The notes below the pieces were generated by a model. It did no database searches, had not been told where the DNA came from, and worked only from the letters and a program-made list of their open reading frames with translations. From assembly GCF_030867145.1 (NCBI RefSeq), contig NC_134428.1:8680001-8744000 (forward strand): 64,000 nucleotides of DNA, given 5' to 3'. Below are positions 13,548 to 33,870 of this stretch, one piece after another (the first letter of the stretch is position 1; the number at the start of each line of letters is the position of its first letter). Both the position numbers and the translations under genes were made by a program. The DNA comes from Opisthocomus hoazin. Its lineage: Eukaryota; Chordata; Aves; Opisthocomiformes; Opisthocomidae.

Positions 13548-16500
13548 CAGCTGGTTTCTCCAGGACAATGCTGTGGGAAGAAGCAACAGTACTCAGTCTG
13601 TTGTATTAATCTCCTGCTGTGCTAAGTTTCTCAACTGTCTGATAACCTTTAGGGTTTTTTACTTAACAGGTTTGGATTACTTTTACATTATTTTTTTTCT
13701 TTCTCAACAAGCCTATAGGGGACTGGCTTAAGTCAGGAAAGATATTGGATACTTGTGTGAGTGAGTACAGGCCTTTTAAATTCATATAGTGAAGCAGGGA
13801 AGGGACCCCAGGCATCTTTTCTGGTGAAATCAGGAGACTGCCGCTCTGCAAAACGGATCCTGTTCGTGCTTACCACAGCAGGTCTATGAAGTCATTTAAA
13901 CCAAACTTTTGACAAGTGTCCAAACAGACCAAGTTCCTTATTTCTGGAGTTCCCAAAGTGAGAAGTAAAAGGTGATTTGCAGAAGTAACAAGTACCAATA
14001 ACTGCTGCTGAAAATGACTGAAAATTTGAAAGTATCAGGAGACATATAAAGCTAAACTAAGCAGTCTGCATCCGAAGAGTTGGGAAGCGATGCACCCCAA
14101 GCCAGAAGAGAGCTGGTGGCTTTGCTTTGGTATGCCTTTGTCTGGGCTGTTTCTAAGTGACCACCACACAGTCTCAACAGAATAATATACCGAAGTAAAC
14201 TCATCCATAACTGCATAGCATTTTGTTTCCCAGGTAACTGCACTAGAGATTCCTACAGGAGGAGTTAAATAAGGCCTAAAGTCACACAGTGAATACACAG
14301 GATAAAACAAACTATTTAATAAAAATATGTAATGTTTTCTTTATTTTTTCCTAACTGAAAGGAATACAGACACTACTGCACTTTCTAGAATCAAAACCAG
14401 TTACTGTGCAACAGTGGGTATTTATACTCCTCACTTGAGACACTCGGAAACCATTTTTCGTCTCTTCAGCCATAACTGAATGAAGGATCAAAATAACTTT
14501 TAATATAATCTCTGTTTATATTTAGGGCCCAGACCTCTTCAATGTTGACATATCTTCTGGGTACCCATTTCTTACTGATGGGAGAACTTGATCTCTACTG
14601 AAAGCGTATTGCCACGCATCACCCGGCTAAAATACACTATCCTGATCTGTCAGGTAAACACTGTGGCCTCTCCCCCGTTAATACAGGGCTGCCGATTGCA
14701 ACAATTCAGGTAGGTGCAGCTAAAAAATTCCACAGAAATTGGTTCTCGGCCAAAGCAGGAAATCATCTTCTACAAATTGGTTAGAAAATGATGCTATCAG
14801 GAAGTCATCCTTTTAATACCTTCTCTAATTTGGCCTGTCTCCTCAAAATTTAAACATTTTATTGAACCTCTGACAAACCCCGTAAATGTATCTAATGCGA
14901 GGTAAGAGTTATTCCTGGATTAACAATATTTTCCAGTATTCAGAGGAACAGACTGCCTCAGTATCTCAGTGGTGTTTACGGTTAAACCAGAGCAACGACT
15001 GTCGAGTTATTCAAAACATTCTGTGCAGTTACAGGGCAAGTCTCTGATACCATGCCAGGGCAAGATTCTGGGCAAAGGTCCAAAGAAGAAAAGAAATCAA
15101 CTGACTTCACGTTAGTCCTGTGAATAAAACACCATATTTGCCTTAGAGGAGGTTCTATTTATTGTTGAAACAGAAAGCGAGAGAGATTTCTCAGTTATTC
15201 ATAGCCAGCCTTTGGCACTGACAGTGCTCCACGACACAGGCCACTGTTTGCTCTGTGGAGAGGACTGCCTGTACGGTAACGGCAAGTGTACAGCAGCAAA
15301 TGATACCATCTTCAACTATTTTATGCTATACGTTTCAGTCAGCAATTAAATGAAATCTTAATAACTGGTCAAGGTTTTCCTGTGTTCAAACCTGAAAACC
15401 AAACCACAATTCATAAATTCTGTGTAGCTATCTTTCGGTTTTGTGCTGTTGAAGCAGTATTTGAGGACTTGGCATCACCTTTAGGGCGCTGCTAATCTTG
15501 CCAATGTTCAAATAATTTGTAGTCAAATCAGAACACTGAAAAAATTGTTTAAAACAGGACAGTTTGTTCTGTGAAATCCTAGAAAACACTGGGAACTTCT
15601 GATGAGGTTTTCCTTGGATGCATTTATTTCAAACCAAGGAAGAATGCTTTTCTAATAATCCCAAAATGAAGAAATTCTTGGTTTGACCAACAATTTCTCT
15701 AGCAACCAAGGGTTCTTTCGAGCTCCTAATTTTCATTAAAAGAAAATGATAACCCATATAATACCTTGGATAACCACACAACATAATTTGTCACAGATTT
15801 TTAGAAAATGTTACTAAAACCATTTGCATGGCATAGCGATAGTCTTCTGTGGGATTATCCAATTGATTTTTTGTTAGGAAAACAGATAATCCCTGCAGTG
15901 AGTCAGTGCAGAAAAGCACTGGAAGGAGGGAAAATTAAATAAATGCTTATCTTCTTTAAAATTGAAAAACAAAACATAGGTTCTATTTCTTTTTCAGTCG
16001 TATCATTTAAGCTCTAATTAAATCAGCAGCACCAGAGCAGTAAATCAGACGGCTAATGTTACGACAGGCTAATTCTCACCTCTTCCAGAGAAGCAAGTAC
16101 TGTTTTATCTCTCAGGGAAGGTAGCACAGAGTTACTTTCTGGTGCCTTAGAACAAAAACGCAACAGCTCAGGCAATACCACAACATTACAGAAGTACTAA
16201 ACTCAAACCACCAGACTTGTTAGCCAAACTGCGCTGTGAGGTGAAAGCAAGGCTGATACCACAGCCGAGATGAATACTCTGGCACTCAAGAAGGCGCGAG
16301 ACCTCCCTCCGCTGTTTAACGCTTCTGTCAGTGCCATTCCGAGAGTTGCTTCTGAGTCAGAAGCCGGTTCTATTTGAGTTACTGTTAATACGTTGCTCGT
16401 AAACAGAAGTGCATGTTGCTACAGTAAATGAAGTAGAGGTCAGCTTCAGGCATGCATGTAGTTACTTAATAATTGTACCTCATGATAGATCTCAGAGAGT

Positions 16501-17035
16501 TTATATCTTTTTTGGGAGTGAAAGCCACTTAAATATTTTAATGATCTAGGCTATCATGAGCCATCCTGTCAAATTAGAGACTGCCTATTCAGTTTAGCAC
16601 AAGTCTGCTGTACTTACTGCCACATTATGAAGTGTTTTCTTAACCCTACCAAGGCCAAAATATGACTACCACCACATCAACGTTATTAGCCATAAAACAC
16701 ACCTTTTCCCCCCTACAATTACGAATCCTGCTAACAACAGCTCTACCAGTTTTTGTGATGCGTAAGGTGTTGTCTGTTGTCTTGCTCTAATGACAGCTCT
16801 TGCACAAAGCTGCTTTCCAATTAGTGTTTTTGAGATGCTCACCTCAGTAACTCCTGTACTTACTCAACAGACACATTATGGTTTAGACAGATGTTTTAGA
16901 CAAGACAAAGAGTTTGCTATTTTGCAGGCATATTTAATGCTAGTAGCTATCCAGATCTTCCTTGATCCTCCACTTCATGCTTAGCAGCCTGGACTATTTC
17001 CCCCTGTTCTTGTGAAACCTTTGCCTGTATTTAGA
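13548..17035. other. Intergenic, nothing recognised
   Basis: AT-rich intergenic DNA between two CR1 copies. The longest frames are short and unsupported. No splice-flanked exon, CpG island or RNA gene was seen. Confidence 0.4.
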
Positions 17036-17098
17036 GGGGCTGGACTAGATGATCCACAGAGGTCCCTTCCAACCAGTACCATTCTGCATGATTCTGTG
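17036..17098 (+). mobile_element. CR1 LINE 3' tail fragment
   Basis: The plus strand reads GGGCTGGACTAGATGATCCA, then AGGTCCCTTCCAACCAGTAC and ends in GATTCTGTG. This is the 3' end of a CR1 element in the sense direction, truncated to about 60 bp. It is in the opposite orientation to the larger CR1 copy that starts about 360 bp downstream. Confidence 0.85.
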
Positions 17099-17454
17099 TC
17101 TTGAAGCTCACTTGTTCCATTTCATGTTCCTCTTCCTCAACTCTGCTGCATAAGCCACCTGCAATTCAAATAAAGGCAAGAACAACCTTTTAACCGCAGG
17201 GCTGCGTGACCCATGCCGTAGAACCCCCGCCGCACTGCAGTTGGGAGTGGGCTGCCCCCCAAAACCCACATGGCAACAGGGGCCCGCTGTGAGGCCGGGG
17301 ATGGTGCATGGGGCTCAGGACAGCGCCCACAGGCCGGTGGTACCGGCTGAAGCCTGCAGAGGAGATGTGCAGGCCTGTACCACATTCACACACCTGCACC
17401 TTCACCTCTCCCCCCACTGCTTCTCCCTGCTGGGGTTCACCCTCAGCACCGGAC

Positions 17455-18005
17455 CACAGAATCACAGAATGGTCAGGGTTGGAAGGGCCCTCTGTGGGTC
17501 ACCCAGTCTAACGCCCCTGCTGAAGCAGGGTCACGCAGAGCAGGCTGCACAGGACCTTGTCCAGGCGGGTCTTGAATATCTCCAGAGAAGGAGACTCCAC
17601 AACCTCCCTGGGCAGCCTGGGCCAGGGCTCCATCACCCTCAGAGGAAAGAAGTTCTTTCTCATGTTCAGCTGGAACTTCCTCTGCTTCAGTTTGTGCCCG
17701 TTACCCCTTGTCCTGTCGCTGGGCACCACTGGAAAGAGTCTGGCCCCGTCCTCCTGACACCCACCCTGCAGATATTTGTAAGTATATATTAGGTCCCCTC
17801 TCAGCCTTCTCTTCTTCAGACTGAATAAGCCCAGCTCCCTCAGCCTATCCTCATAGGAGAGATGCTCCAGTCGCCTCATCACCCTCGTAACCCTCCGCTG
17901 GACTCTCCCCAGTGGCTCCTCATCTTTCTTGAACTGGGGAGCCCAGCACTGGATGCAGTACTCCAGATGGGGCCTCACCAGGGCAGTGTAGAGGGGGAGC
18001 AGAAG
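17455..18005 (-). mobile_element. CR1 LINE 3' fragment next to the TVP23A promoter
   Basis: A 5'-truncated CR1 in minus orientation. The tail reads CACAGAATCACAGAATGGTC on plus, followed by GGGTTGGAAGGGCCCTCTGT. The minus-strand frame keeps the CR1 endpiece: [55 protein letters not shown] and [10 protein letters not shown]. Homology ends at about 18005, where the TVP23A CpG island begins, less than 300 bp before the TVP23A start codon. The copy may therefore lie within the proximal promoter. Confidence 0.92.
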
Positions 18006-18292
18006 GCCTGTCTGGGCCCGTGTACCCGCCGAGCAAGCGGCCATGGCGGGCACCTCCATGCGCTGACCCCAGGGCTCCGGCTCCTCACGGCCGCTGACCC
18101 AGCGGGCAGGGCCTCAGCGGCGGGGGGGGGGGGGGGCGGGGAGGTGTGGGCCCCTCAGCAGCGCGGGCCGAGGCGGGAGAGCAGGGCCCCTCACCGCGCC
18201 CTGCAGCGGGCGCCGCCGCCGAGCGCGCAGCGCAGCCCGGCGCGGGCGAGTGGCGGCCCGCAGCCGCTTCCCTGCGGCACTCCGCGGGCAGG

Positions 18293-27610
<9,318 letters not shown>

Positions 27611-28598
27611 GGAGCTGGCTCGACGGCTGCAGCCCGCTGGGCACCGCGCACCAACCTGCCTCCCGCGCTGCCTTGGGCTCTTCCCGGGGCTGGGCTCCCG
27701 AGGGAGCCGTACCCCCGCTGCGCTGCTGCGGCTCCACAGCTGAGCAGCCCCCTAAACGCCCCCCGAGTTCAACCCTGGGAGGGAGGCCTCCCTGCTTCGG
27801 CGTGAGGGGGCCTCTCCTAGGCACAGCCGGGACAGCCCCTGGCCCCCGTCACACTCTGCCCTGCTCGTCGAAGAGATCCCCCCGCGGCAGGTCACGCTAA
27901 CGCGCACACGGCCTCTGTTCGCTCTGCAGGACAGGCACGGGGAATGGCGGAACACCGCACCGAGGGGCAGGGGAAGACAGGCACTAGATAGTCAAACACA
28001 GAAACACTCCGAGGAGGAGCAGCAAGACGCTCATTTACGAAAGCTGTTCTTCATGTGATGCTATTTCAGTAAAGCTCTTCTAGAATTACGCCTGCATGAA
28101 ACATGGATTTTGTCATTTGCGTTCGAGTCTTTAGAGTCTGAAAGGTTGAGCCTTTGTTACTTACTTCAGAGTTTCATCAACCAGCGGTTTGTGTAGCCAC
28201 AAACCCAATACTGCTCGTTTATATATACAGAGTGCACTTCTTTACCAAAAAATCTGCCAGCTGACCTGAAGCTGTTAGGGTTCTCTTAACCAAGAATTAG
28301 AATGTAATCAAAACAGGACGGCTCATTTGTTTAATTCTGGAGCTACAATAAACAAAAGCAAAGCACCTTTTCCTCTCGTACACCATACTGATTTCTCAAA
28401 GCTTCGATTCCTCAGTAAGAAGAGGAATTACACGCCCAAAGGGCCCCTTCACTGTTAAAGATACCAAATGCTTATCTGTCAGTGCTCAGGCTTGAGTAGA
28501 AGCAAGAACCAGAGGCATGTAGCACGGTCACACAGTACCTGTGACGCAGCCATTGTGTGTAAATAGTTAAAACACGTTAATCTTATTCCGATACCTGT

Positions 28599-28608
28599 AA
28601 TAAATAAA
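28599..28608 (+). terminator. TVP23A: Candidate TVP23A poly(A) signals
   Basis: Two overlapping AATAAA hexamers in AATAAATAAA, about 1 kb past the TVP23A stop, followed by GT/T-rich sequence and a run of 13 G. This would give a 3' UTR of about 1 kb. Confidence 0.55.
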
Positions 28609-29028
28609 ATACTGTACTTGTACTGTAATTAAGTTGCTTAAACTCGGGGGGGGGGGGGTGTTATTTTAAAACTGTCGCCAATTGTAAAAAAAGGAGACAA
28701 CCCTATGCTGGGTTTCACTCTACAGACAGACCTTTTCCACCGAAAGGGAAGATACCTCGATGATGTCATGCAGCGAGAACGGGCATCGCAGTTTGCCCCA
28801 GCGCTGGAGGCAGGACACAGCCCGCTCTGCGTGCGTGGCAGACACACGAGACAACGTCCCAACCTCACATGCAGGTCACCAGCAGCATGATAGCAGACGC
28901 AGACAGTCCCGCATAACGCCGGTGAAGGCTCAGCTTTACAGATTCCTAGCAAGCTTGGAGACCACCTCTGACCTACAAGAGTCCTGAACTATGGGAAAAA
29001 AATAAGGCAAGAACATTTATATTAAGAA

Positions 29029-29034
29029 TTTATT
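29029..29034 (-). terminator. NUBP1: Candidate NUBP1 poly(A) signal
   Basis: TTTATT on plus, AATAAA on minus, about 100 bp past the NUBP1 stop. It leaves roughly 0.4 kb between the convergent TVP23A and NUBP1 ends. Confidence 0.55.
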
Positions 29035-29131
29035 TGCAATATACAAAAAGAATACATTCCTTCCATCAAATCAAGGCATAAGTTACTTCTCTATAATTAA
29101 AGGTGAACTACATTTTCACTCCATTCATAGC

Positions 29132-29184
29132 TTAGATAATCTTTTCTTCCTGGAGATGGTGCTGATCACAGTACTCCTGAATTC
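29132..29184 (-). CDS. NUBP1: NUBP1 exon 11 and stop
   Basis: Completes an Arg codon, then [16 protein letters not shown] and TAA (29134-29132). Acceptor CTTTGCAG. This matches the IQEFC...KEEN-type tail of the family. Confidence 0.92.
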
Positions 29185-32100
29185 CTGCAAAGACATGGGA
29201 AAAGCAGCGCCAGTGACACTTGAGCTGTGCATCAGGAGCTCGTGACAGCTGCACCGCTCTGTTCCCAGCTGCTACCACCACCACAGCTCGGCCCGCACCC
29301 CAGCGAGAACGGTGCTGGGCATTTCCCAGCCGCCTGACTGTTCACACTGCCCACTGCCAGCTCTCAGGGGGTTTCTGTACAGGTCTCCTGTGCAGTTACA
29401 GTCACGAGTGGGGGCAACAACCCCCACTGTCACCTCTGTAACAGCTGCGCGCATCTACTGTTTGTACTGTCTGTGGCAGAGTAACCTAACTCCGCTCGGC
29501 ACCTTCTGACACTGCCGCAGTGCTCAGGGCCGGGAGGATCCGCGCGCGCAGTGGTTTGCAGACTCACTTTGAATGATACTCCTGTAAGACGATGTCGCTG
29601 CGGAGTCAGGTGCTTCAGCCAAGAACGACTGGCCGCTGTCGCAGCTCTTTCCTTGAAGGACAGGGAAAAACACGAAAGCGAAGCATCAGGAAAAGGTGAA
29701 CTTTTCTCTGTTTCACCCGCTATCCTGCCACCGGTCACACCCTTCTGAAGAGCCGCCTGCGCCCGTGACTGTTAGGAAGCCCTTGTGTCGGTACAGTAAC
29801 CAAACTACAGCGTACAGTTTTACGGAGGGATCCTGCTAGCAGAAACCCTCAGTCGCTATTTTGGACATCCTGAGCCGTTCCTTGATGTCGTTAAGCCAAG
29901 CACTGCTCGGCACTAGCTAGAGGGCCAGGCCCCAAGCCACCCCACAGCGGCACGTGGCGGGTGCCCGCAATGCGAAGCCAAAGCGCCAGCCTTAATGCTC
30001 AGTGTCCGCAAGATGCTGCTCCTTGCCGGGGTCATGGTTTTATTCAGCCTGTGCTTCCAGGGGACTACACCAAAGAGAAAGGTGTGTGGTGCTTCAAGGG
30101 TGGTCGCACAGCTGAAGAGATGCTCATGGCAGGGGGGCTGGAACCAGATCATCTTTAAGGTCCCTTCCAACCCTTACCGTTCTATGATTCTATGCATAAT
30201 CTAATCCCGATCAAGTTAAGGTCCAGGCTAAGGAAATTATCCTGGCGCTTTCGCCCCACGCTATGTTGTAGTTCCAGTAATTTTTCATTCAAAAAATGGT
30301 TCTGTCTAAAAGTGGGTATTTACCCAAGAGCTAAAATGTTTCATACTCTCACTTATCCCTGTCCAGGCCAGGGTTTTCCAGTAACAACATCCACATAGGA
30401 GGAAAAGCATGTTTTGAACGTAGCGCAATGCAGCGACTTTACCTATTCGAGGATCCAGAGGCACTTTACCCAGGAGGGAAACGTTTAAGTTCTGGCACAT
30501 CTTCTCTGCCCCGCCGGTGGTCGGGGGAAAGATCTGAGATTCGTTCTGGGACAACGTGAAAATTAAAGTATTGCAGTTCTGAGAGCAAGGCGGTTTGGCG
30601 CAACGTTTTATAGACAAACATCAAGACAGAAAACGCTGCAAGATGCAGCCAGCCTCACCTGACACTTCGGGCACACAAAGCCACTCATGTTTTCCACAAC
30701 GCCGATGATGGGCAGCTTCACCTTACGGCAGAAGCTGATCTCCTTCCGAACGTCCTGGAGCGACACTTCCTGCAAACGTCAGGAGAGGCTGCTGTTGTGA
30801 CTGTAAGGCTTTGATGCTGAGCCCATAAAGTTACATCCTCAGAGCTATTTCAAAGAAAGTTCAGGGTGAAATATTACTGCTCTCTTTGTATTCGGAAGAA
30901 GGTAAACCTGTGCTATGTGCTCCAGCGTCAGTTCTCCGAGTAGCAGCAGCCACGTACAACAGCTGTAGCCCACGGCACATGGTTGTGCTCTGAAACCTGG
31001 CTTGACTCCAGTCAGGATTCAGCCACATTCATGTTGTATCTCCTATCTTTAATCAACAGAGGAGGCAAGGACAAGAACCAGCAGGCTTACGCTTGTCCCC
31101 TCTTTTCAAACTCCACTGCAAGCAGCTTCTCTTCCCCTCCGCCTGCTCACGTGTGTGCCACCTCGTTTGGTTCTCCTGCTCCCCTCTGCGGCTCTCGCCC
31201 CCTGCCCAATACCTCCCTCGCCATCTCCCTCCCTCTGCGTTTTCCTCCTCCTCCCCCTCACCTGCGGGGTAGTGACGATAACAGCGCCAGCTATGCGCAT
31301 TGCACCGAGGTACTGCACGATGGCCAGGTGTTCATCCGATGTGCCCGGAGGCGTATCGACGATCAGGTAGTCGATCTCACCCCAGTCCACATCCCGAAGA
31401 AACTGTTTGATCAACCCTAAAAGAGAGGAGAAGAATGCAGAAGAGAGAACAAAGCATCTCCCTGTATTTCCAACTTTCGGGTCTGCTTCCAGTTTTACAG
31501 CCTAGGCACGCAGAGTCTTCAGACTTGCCAGCTCAGGTACAGCAAGGCTCATTTGGCCAGGGCTTTACAAAATAACCCAGTGCAGCATCCGACCTCCTAA
31601 CTTCAGCAAACGTTCAACTAAAGAAAACACGTAGACATTCACTCAGTTTTTCCTACAGCTTACTGTATATACACACACACACGCACGCACGCTACGTTTT
31701 TGTTGTTAATTACACAAGCTCAGGATACTCAGTCTTCCAGGTACATAAATTGTGGTCGAGAACGCTTGCTCCGCACCATTTTTTTTGGGTCCTCTCCAGA
31801 TGACCGCGTCATCAGGACTGCTAAGCAAGAACCCCACGGACATGACGCCTAAGTTCTCTTCAACATACTGAAAGAGAAGCAGAGAGACTCAGCAGAGCGT
31901 ACGGAACAGTAACAAAAGAGGAGAGAAACCAACTCAAAACCCAATTTTATAGAAAAAGCACTGTGGTGGTGGGGGGTGAGGAGAAACATTAAGAAAACAA
32001 AAGCAGAGAACCTTACACTTCTCTCTCATCAAAGTGTGCTGAAAACCACAGTTTTTGCGCAATGCTCACCAACTGCATTCACAGACTGAAAAAACCCCAG

Positions 32101-33559
32101 CGGCAGCGAGATTTACAGTGGTTTGCGGAATCCCTGGAGATGGCGCGAGCGTGAAAGCCGCCTTCCCTCCCCGCAGCAGGAGGTCTCTGTAACAGTGCGC
32201 ACACTGAAGGCGATCTCCAGGTCGCCAACACTCCTGCAAAACCTTCCCTGCGTTTTCTAGAGATGGACGAGGTGTTTCCTGGGTTTAAGGTGCTTTTTGG
32301 CTGTCACTGAAAAGGTGACGTGCTGTACAGCTGCACGATGACCAATGCCGTATGTTTACTGCCCAGGGTACAGTGGGAAAGTCAGTAAACAAGAGATACT
32401 TAAGGAAGCTATTCTAGAAATGTAACAATGTGATTATAAACAAAAGAAATTTAACACCCTGATCTACAGAGCCTATATTCAGATTCTATAGAATCTAGAT
32501 ATCTATATAGATCTCTGTCTATATATATATATCTATATTCAGATTCTATAGAATGTGGATATTTAGGTCATTAGAAAAAGCATTACCAGCAGTAGCCCCT
32601 GCTCCTCCCCGCCCCGTTTTCACTTTCGAAGCAGGGCCCAGCCTGCATGGACCCCCTCAACCCTCTGCACCAGTCACACCAGCTTACCACTGGAGACCAG
32701 CCGGATCCGCTCTGGTGAACCTGAAAACGGAAGCGACGCGGAAAGCTGCGTCAGAAACGCACACAGGCCTCACCCAGCGCAGGGAGGCAGCCCAGGCCCG
32801 CGTGAGCAGCCACCTGCCTGAGGCACCGCGCTGCTCTGCTGGACCCGCCCGTTCGGGGCAGCAGAAGGCCCGGTCCCGCGAGCCCGCGGGTAACAACGGC
32901 TCAGCCCTCCTACTAGAAAAGCGCCCGGGCTCGGGCCGAGCTCACCTGCTCCCCCTCCAGCCCCATCATCTTCGGCACGGACGGCCCGCAGATGTCGATG
33001 TCCAGCAGCGCGACCTGCAAGGCCGAGCTGCAGCGCCGCGCCACGCCGGGCCCGGCGCCGGCGCTCGGGGGAAGCGGCCCCGCCAGACCCACCCCCCGCC
33101 CCGCCCCCGGCCCACCTGCGCGGCCCCGCCGGCGGCCAGCCCCCGGGCCAGCAGCGCGCTGAAGGTGCTCTTCCCGACGCCGCCCTTCCCGGAGAGCACC
33201 AGCACGGCCCGCCGCATCGCCCGCAGCCGCTCCCGCACCTCCGCCGCCTCCGCTGCGGGCGACACCACCGCGTCAGGCCCGGGCCCGGGCCCGGCCCCGC
33301 CTCCCGCCCGCGGCGCGCGTCCCCTCAGCGGCCTCCTCCCTCACCCGAGGCCGGCGCGGCGGGGCCGGCGGCGCACAGCCTCTGGTTGGGGCAGCCCTGG
33401 CAGGCGGCGGCGCGGCCCGCCTGCGCGCTGCGGGGCCCTGGGCACTCTGCAAGGGAAAGCGAGCGCTGGGGCGCGGGGCCCGCGCCGGGCACCCCCGCCC
33501 CGCCGGGCCCCGCCGCGCCGCTCACCCTCCGGCAGCGGCCCGCCCGCCGCCTCCGCCAT
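29132..33559 (-). CDS. NUBP1: NUBP1, cytosolic Fe-S cluster assembly ATPase (eleven exons, complete)
   Basis: Minus-strand exons: 33526-33559, 33345-33446, 33116-33252, 32946-33014, 32688-32720, 31777-31867, 31262-31416, 30659-30769, 30443-30545, 29568-29651 and 29132-29184. They sum to 972 nt, 323 codons plus stop; human NUBP1 is about 320. Introns are GT-AG and phases match throughout. The N-terminal cluster ligands are Cys13, Cys27, Cys30 and Cys36 (spacing 14-3-6 as in the family). The P-loop [10 protein letters not shown] starts at Ser66; [20 protein letters not shown] and the C-terminal CPKC pair (Cys240, Cys243) follow. NUBP1 and NUBP2 form the scaffold that builds 4Fe-4S clusters for cytosolic and nuclear proteins (established knowledge). 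The ATG at 33559 has G at -3 and +4. The gene shows no break. Confidence 0.96.
29568..29651 (-). CDS. NUBP1: NUBP1 exon 10
   Basis: Encodes (G)[20 protein letters not shown] then SYRSIIQ. The acceptor ends TTCAAG and the donor is GTGAGT. It corresponds to the GKxCDxGQSF...YRSIIQ segment of NUBP1. Confidence 0.92.
30130..30194 (+). mobile_element. CR1 LINE 3' tail fragment in NUBP1 intron 9
   Basis: Plus strand GGGGCTGGAACCAGATCATC, then AGGTCCCTTCCAACCCTTAC and TTCTATGATTCTATG, the terminal repeat of CR1. It is antisense to NUBP1. Confidence 0.85.
30443..30545 (-). CDS. NUBP1: NUBP1 exon 9
   Basis: Encodes [20 protein letters not shown] then [14 protein letters not shown] plus one base; donor GTAAAG. 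Confidence 0.95.
30659..30769 (-). CDS. NUBP1: NUBP1 exon 8
   Basis: Encodes [20 protein letters not shown] then [17 protein letters not shown]; contains the C-terminal CPxC pair that bridges a labile cluster between subunits in the NUBP family. Donor GTGAGG. Confidence 0.96.
31262..31416 (-). CDS. NUBP1: NUBP1 exon 7
   Basis: Encodes (G)[40 protein letters not shown] and [11 protein letters not shown]. It includes the Walker B-like [10 protein letters not shown]. The residue after KKNG is Leu (TTG) where human has Met. The intron after it is strikingly G/A-rich on the coding strand. Confidence 0.96.
31777..31867 (-). CDS. NUBP1: NUBP1 exon 6
   Basis: Encodes [20 protein letters not shown] then [10 protein letters not shown] plus one base. 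The donor is GTGCGG, weaker than the others but forced by reading frame and family sequence. Confidence 0.94.
32473..32554. repeat. 60-bp-spaced direct repeat with palindromic cores
   Basis: CTATATTCAGATTCTATAGAAT occurs at 32473-32494 and again, identical over 22 bp, at 32533-32554. Each copy contains the palindrome ATTCTATAGAAT; the first extends to the 16-bp palindrome AGATTCTATAGAATCT. (AT)n sequence lies between. It is inside NUBP1 intron 5. Confidence 0.8.
32688..32720 (-). CDS. NUBP1: NUBP1 exon 5
   Basis: A small 33-nt exon, [11 protein letters not shown], acceptor TTTTCAG and donor GTAAGC. It is required to keep the family sequence continuous. Confidence 0.93.
32946..33014 (-). CDS. 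NUBP1: NUBP1 exon 4
   Basis: Encodes [20 protein letters not shown] then GEQ; the [10 protein letters not shown] switch region of the ATPase. Donor GTGAGC. Confidence 0.95.
33116..33252 (-). CDS. NUBP1: NUBP1 exon 3 with the P-loop
   Basis: Encodes (A)[20 protein letters not shown] then [20 protein letters not shown] and GGAAQ. The deviant Walker A motif GKGGVGKS is intact. Donor GTGGGC. Confidence 0.96.
33345..33446 (-). CDS. NUBP1: NUBP1 exon 2 with the N-terminal Fe-S ligands
   Basis: Encodes (E)[19 protein letters not shown] then [14 protein letters not shown]. The four cysteines have the NUBP1 spacing. Donor GTGAGG. Confidence 0.95.
33526..33559 (-). CDS. NUBP1: NUBP1 exon 1
   Basis: ATG then [10 protein letters not shown] plus one base; donor GTGAGC. 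Good initiation context (GCGCCATGG). Confidence 0.9.
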
Positions 33560-33606
33560 GGCGCCCGCCCTCCTCAGCGCCGCCGGAAGCGGGGCTCGGC
33601 GCCCTG

Positions 33607-33618
33607 CGCGCATGCGCC
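33607..33618. promoter_or_regulatory. NRF-1-like site upstream of NUBP1
   Basis: CGCGCATGCGCC, one position off the NRF-1 consensus YGCGCAYGCGCR, 48 bp upstream of the NUBP1 ATG. NRF-1 sites are typical of CpG-island housekeeping promoters. Confidence 0.4.
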
Positions 33619-33870
33619 GCCGCCCCTCGCTGCGGGGCGGTGCGCGGGGCCGGGCCGGGGGAGGTGACTCGCTGCTCGCGCAGAGGGGCCCGGCCCCGCT
33701 CAGCGCCCGGACGGAGGCCGGGGGTCCGAGGCGGCGTCACTCGGCGGGGCCCAGGGCGGCTGCCCGTGGGGGAGAGCGCCTCCTCGGCTGACGAGGAGGA
33801 ACATCATCTTCTCGGGCAGCCCGCTCCCCGCCCCGCCGTTCGCCCGTTACCCGCGTACAAAACGTGAATA

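Larger units (their letters stand above)
33000..33870. promoter_or_regulatory. NUBP1: CpG island at the NUBP1 start
   Basis: Very GC- and CpG-dense from NUBP1 exon 4 to about 310 bp beyond its ATG on the upstream side. In human NUBP1 and TEKT5 are divergent, so this could once have served both, but no TEKT5 first exon was found beside it. Many open frames on both strands here are composition artefacts. Confidence 0.75.

Noticed and set aside
32553-33791. 412-codon plus-strand frame
   Set aside because: Antisense shadow of NUBP1 exons 1-5 created by the CpG island; Pro/Arg/Ala-rich with no homology.
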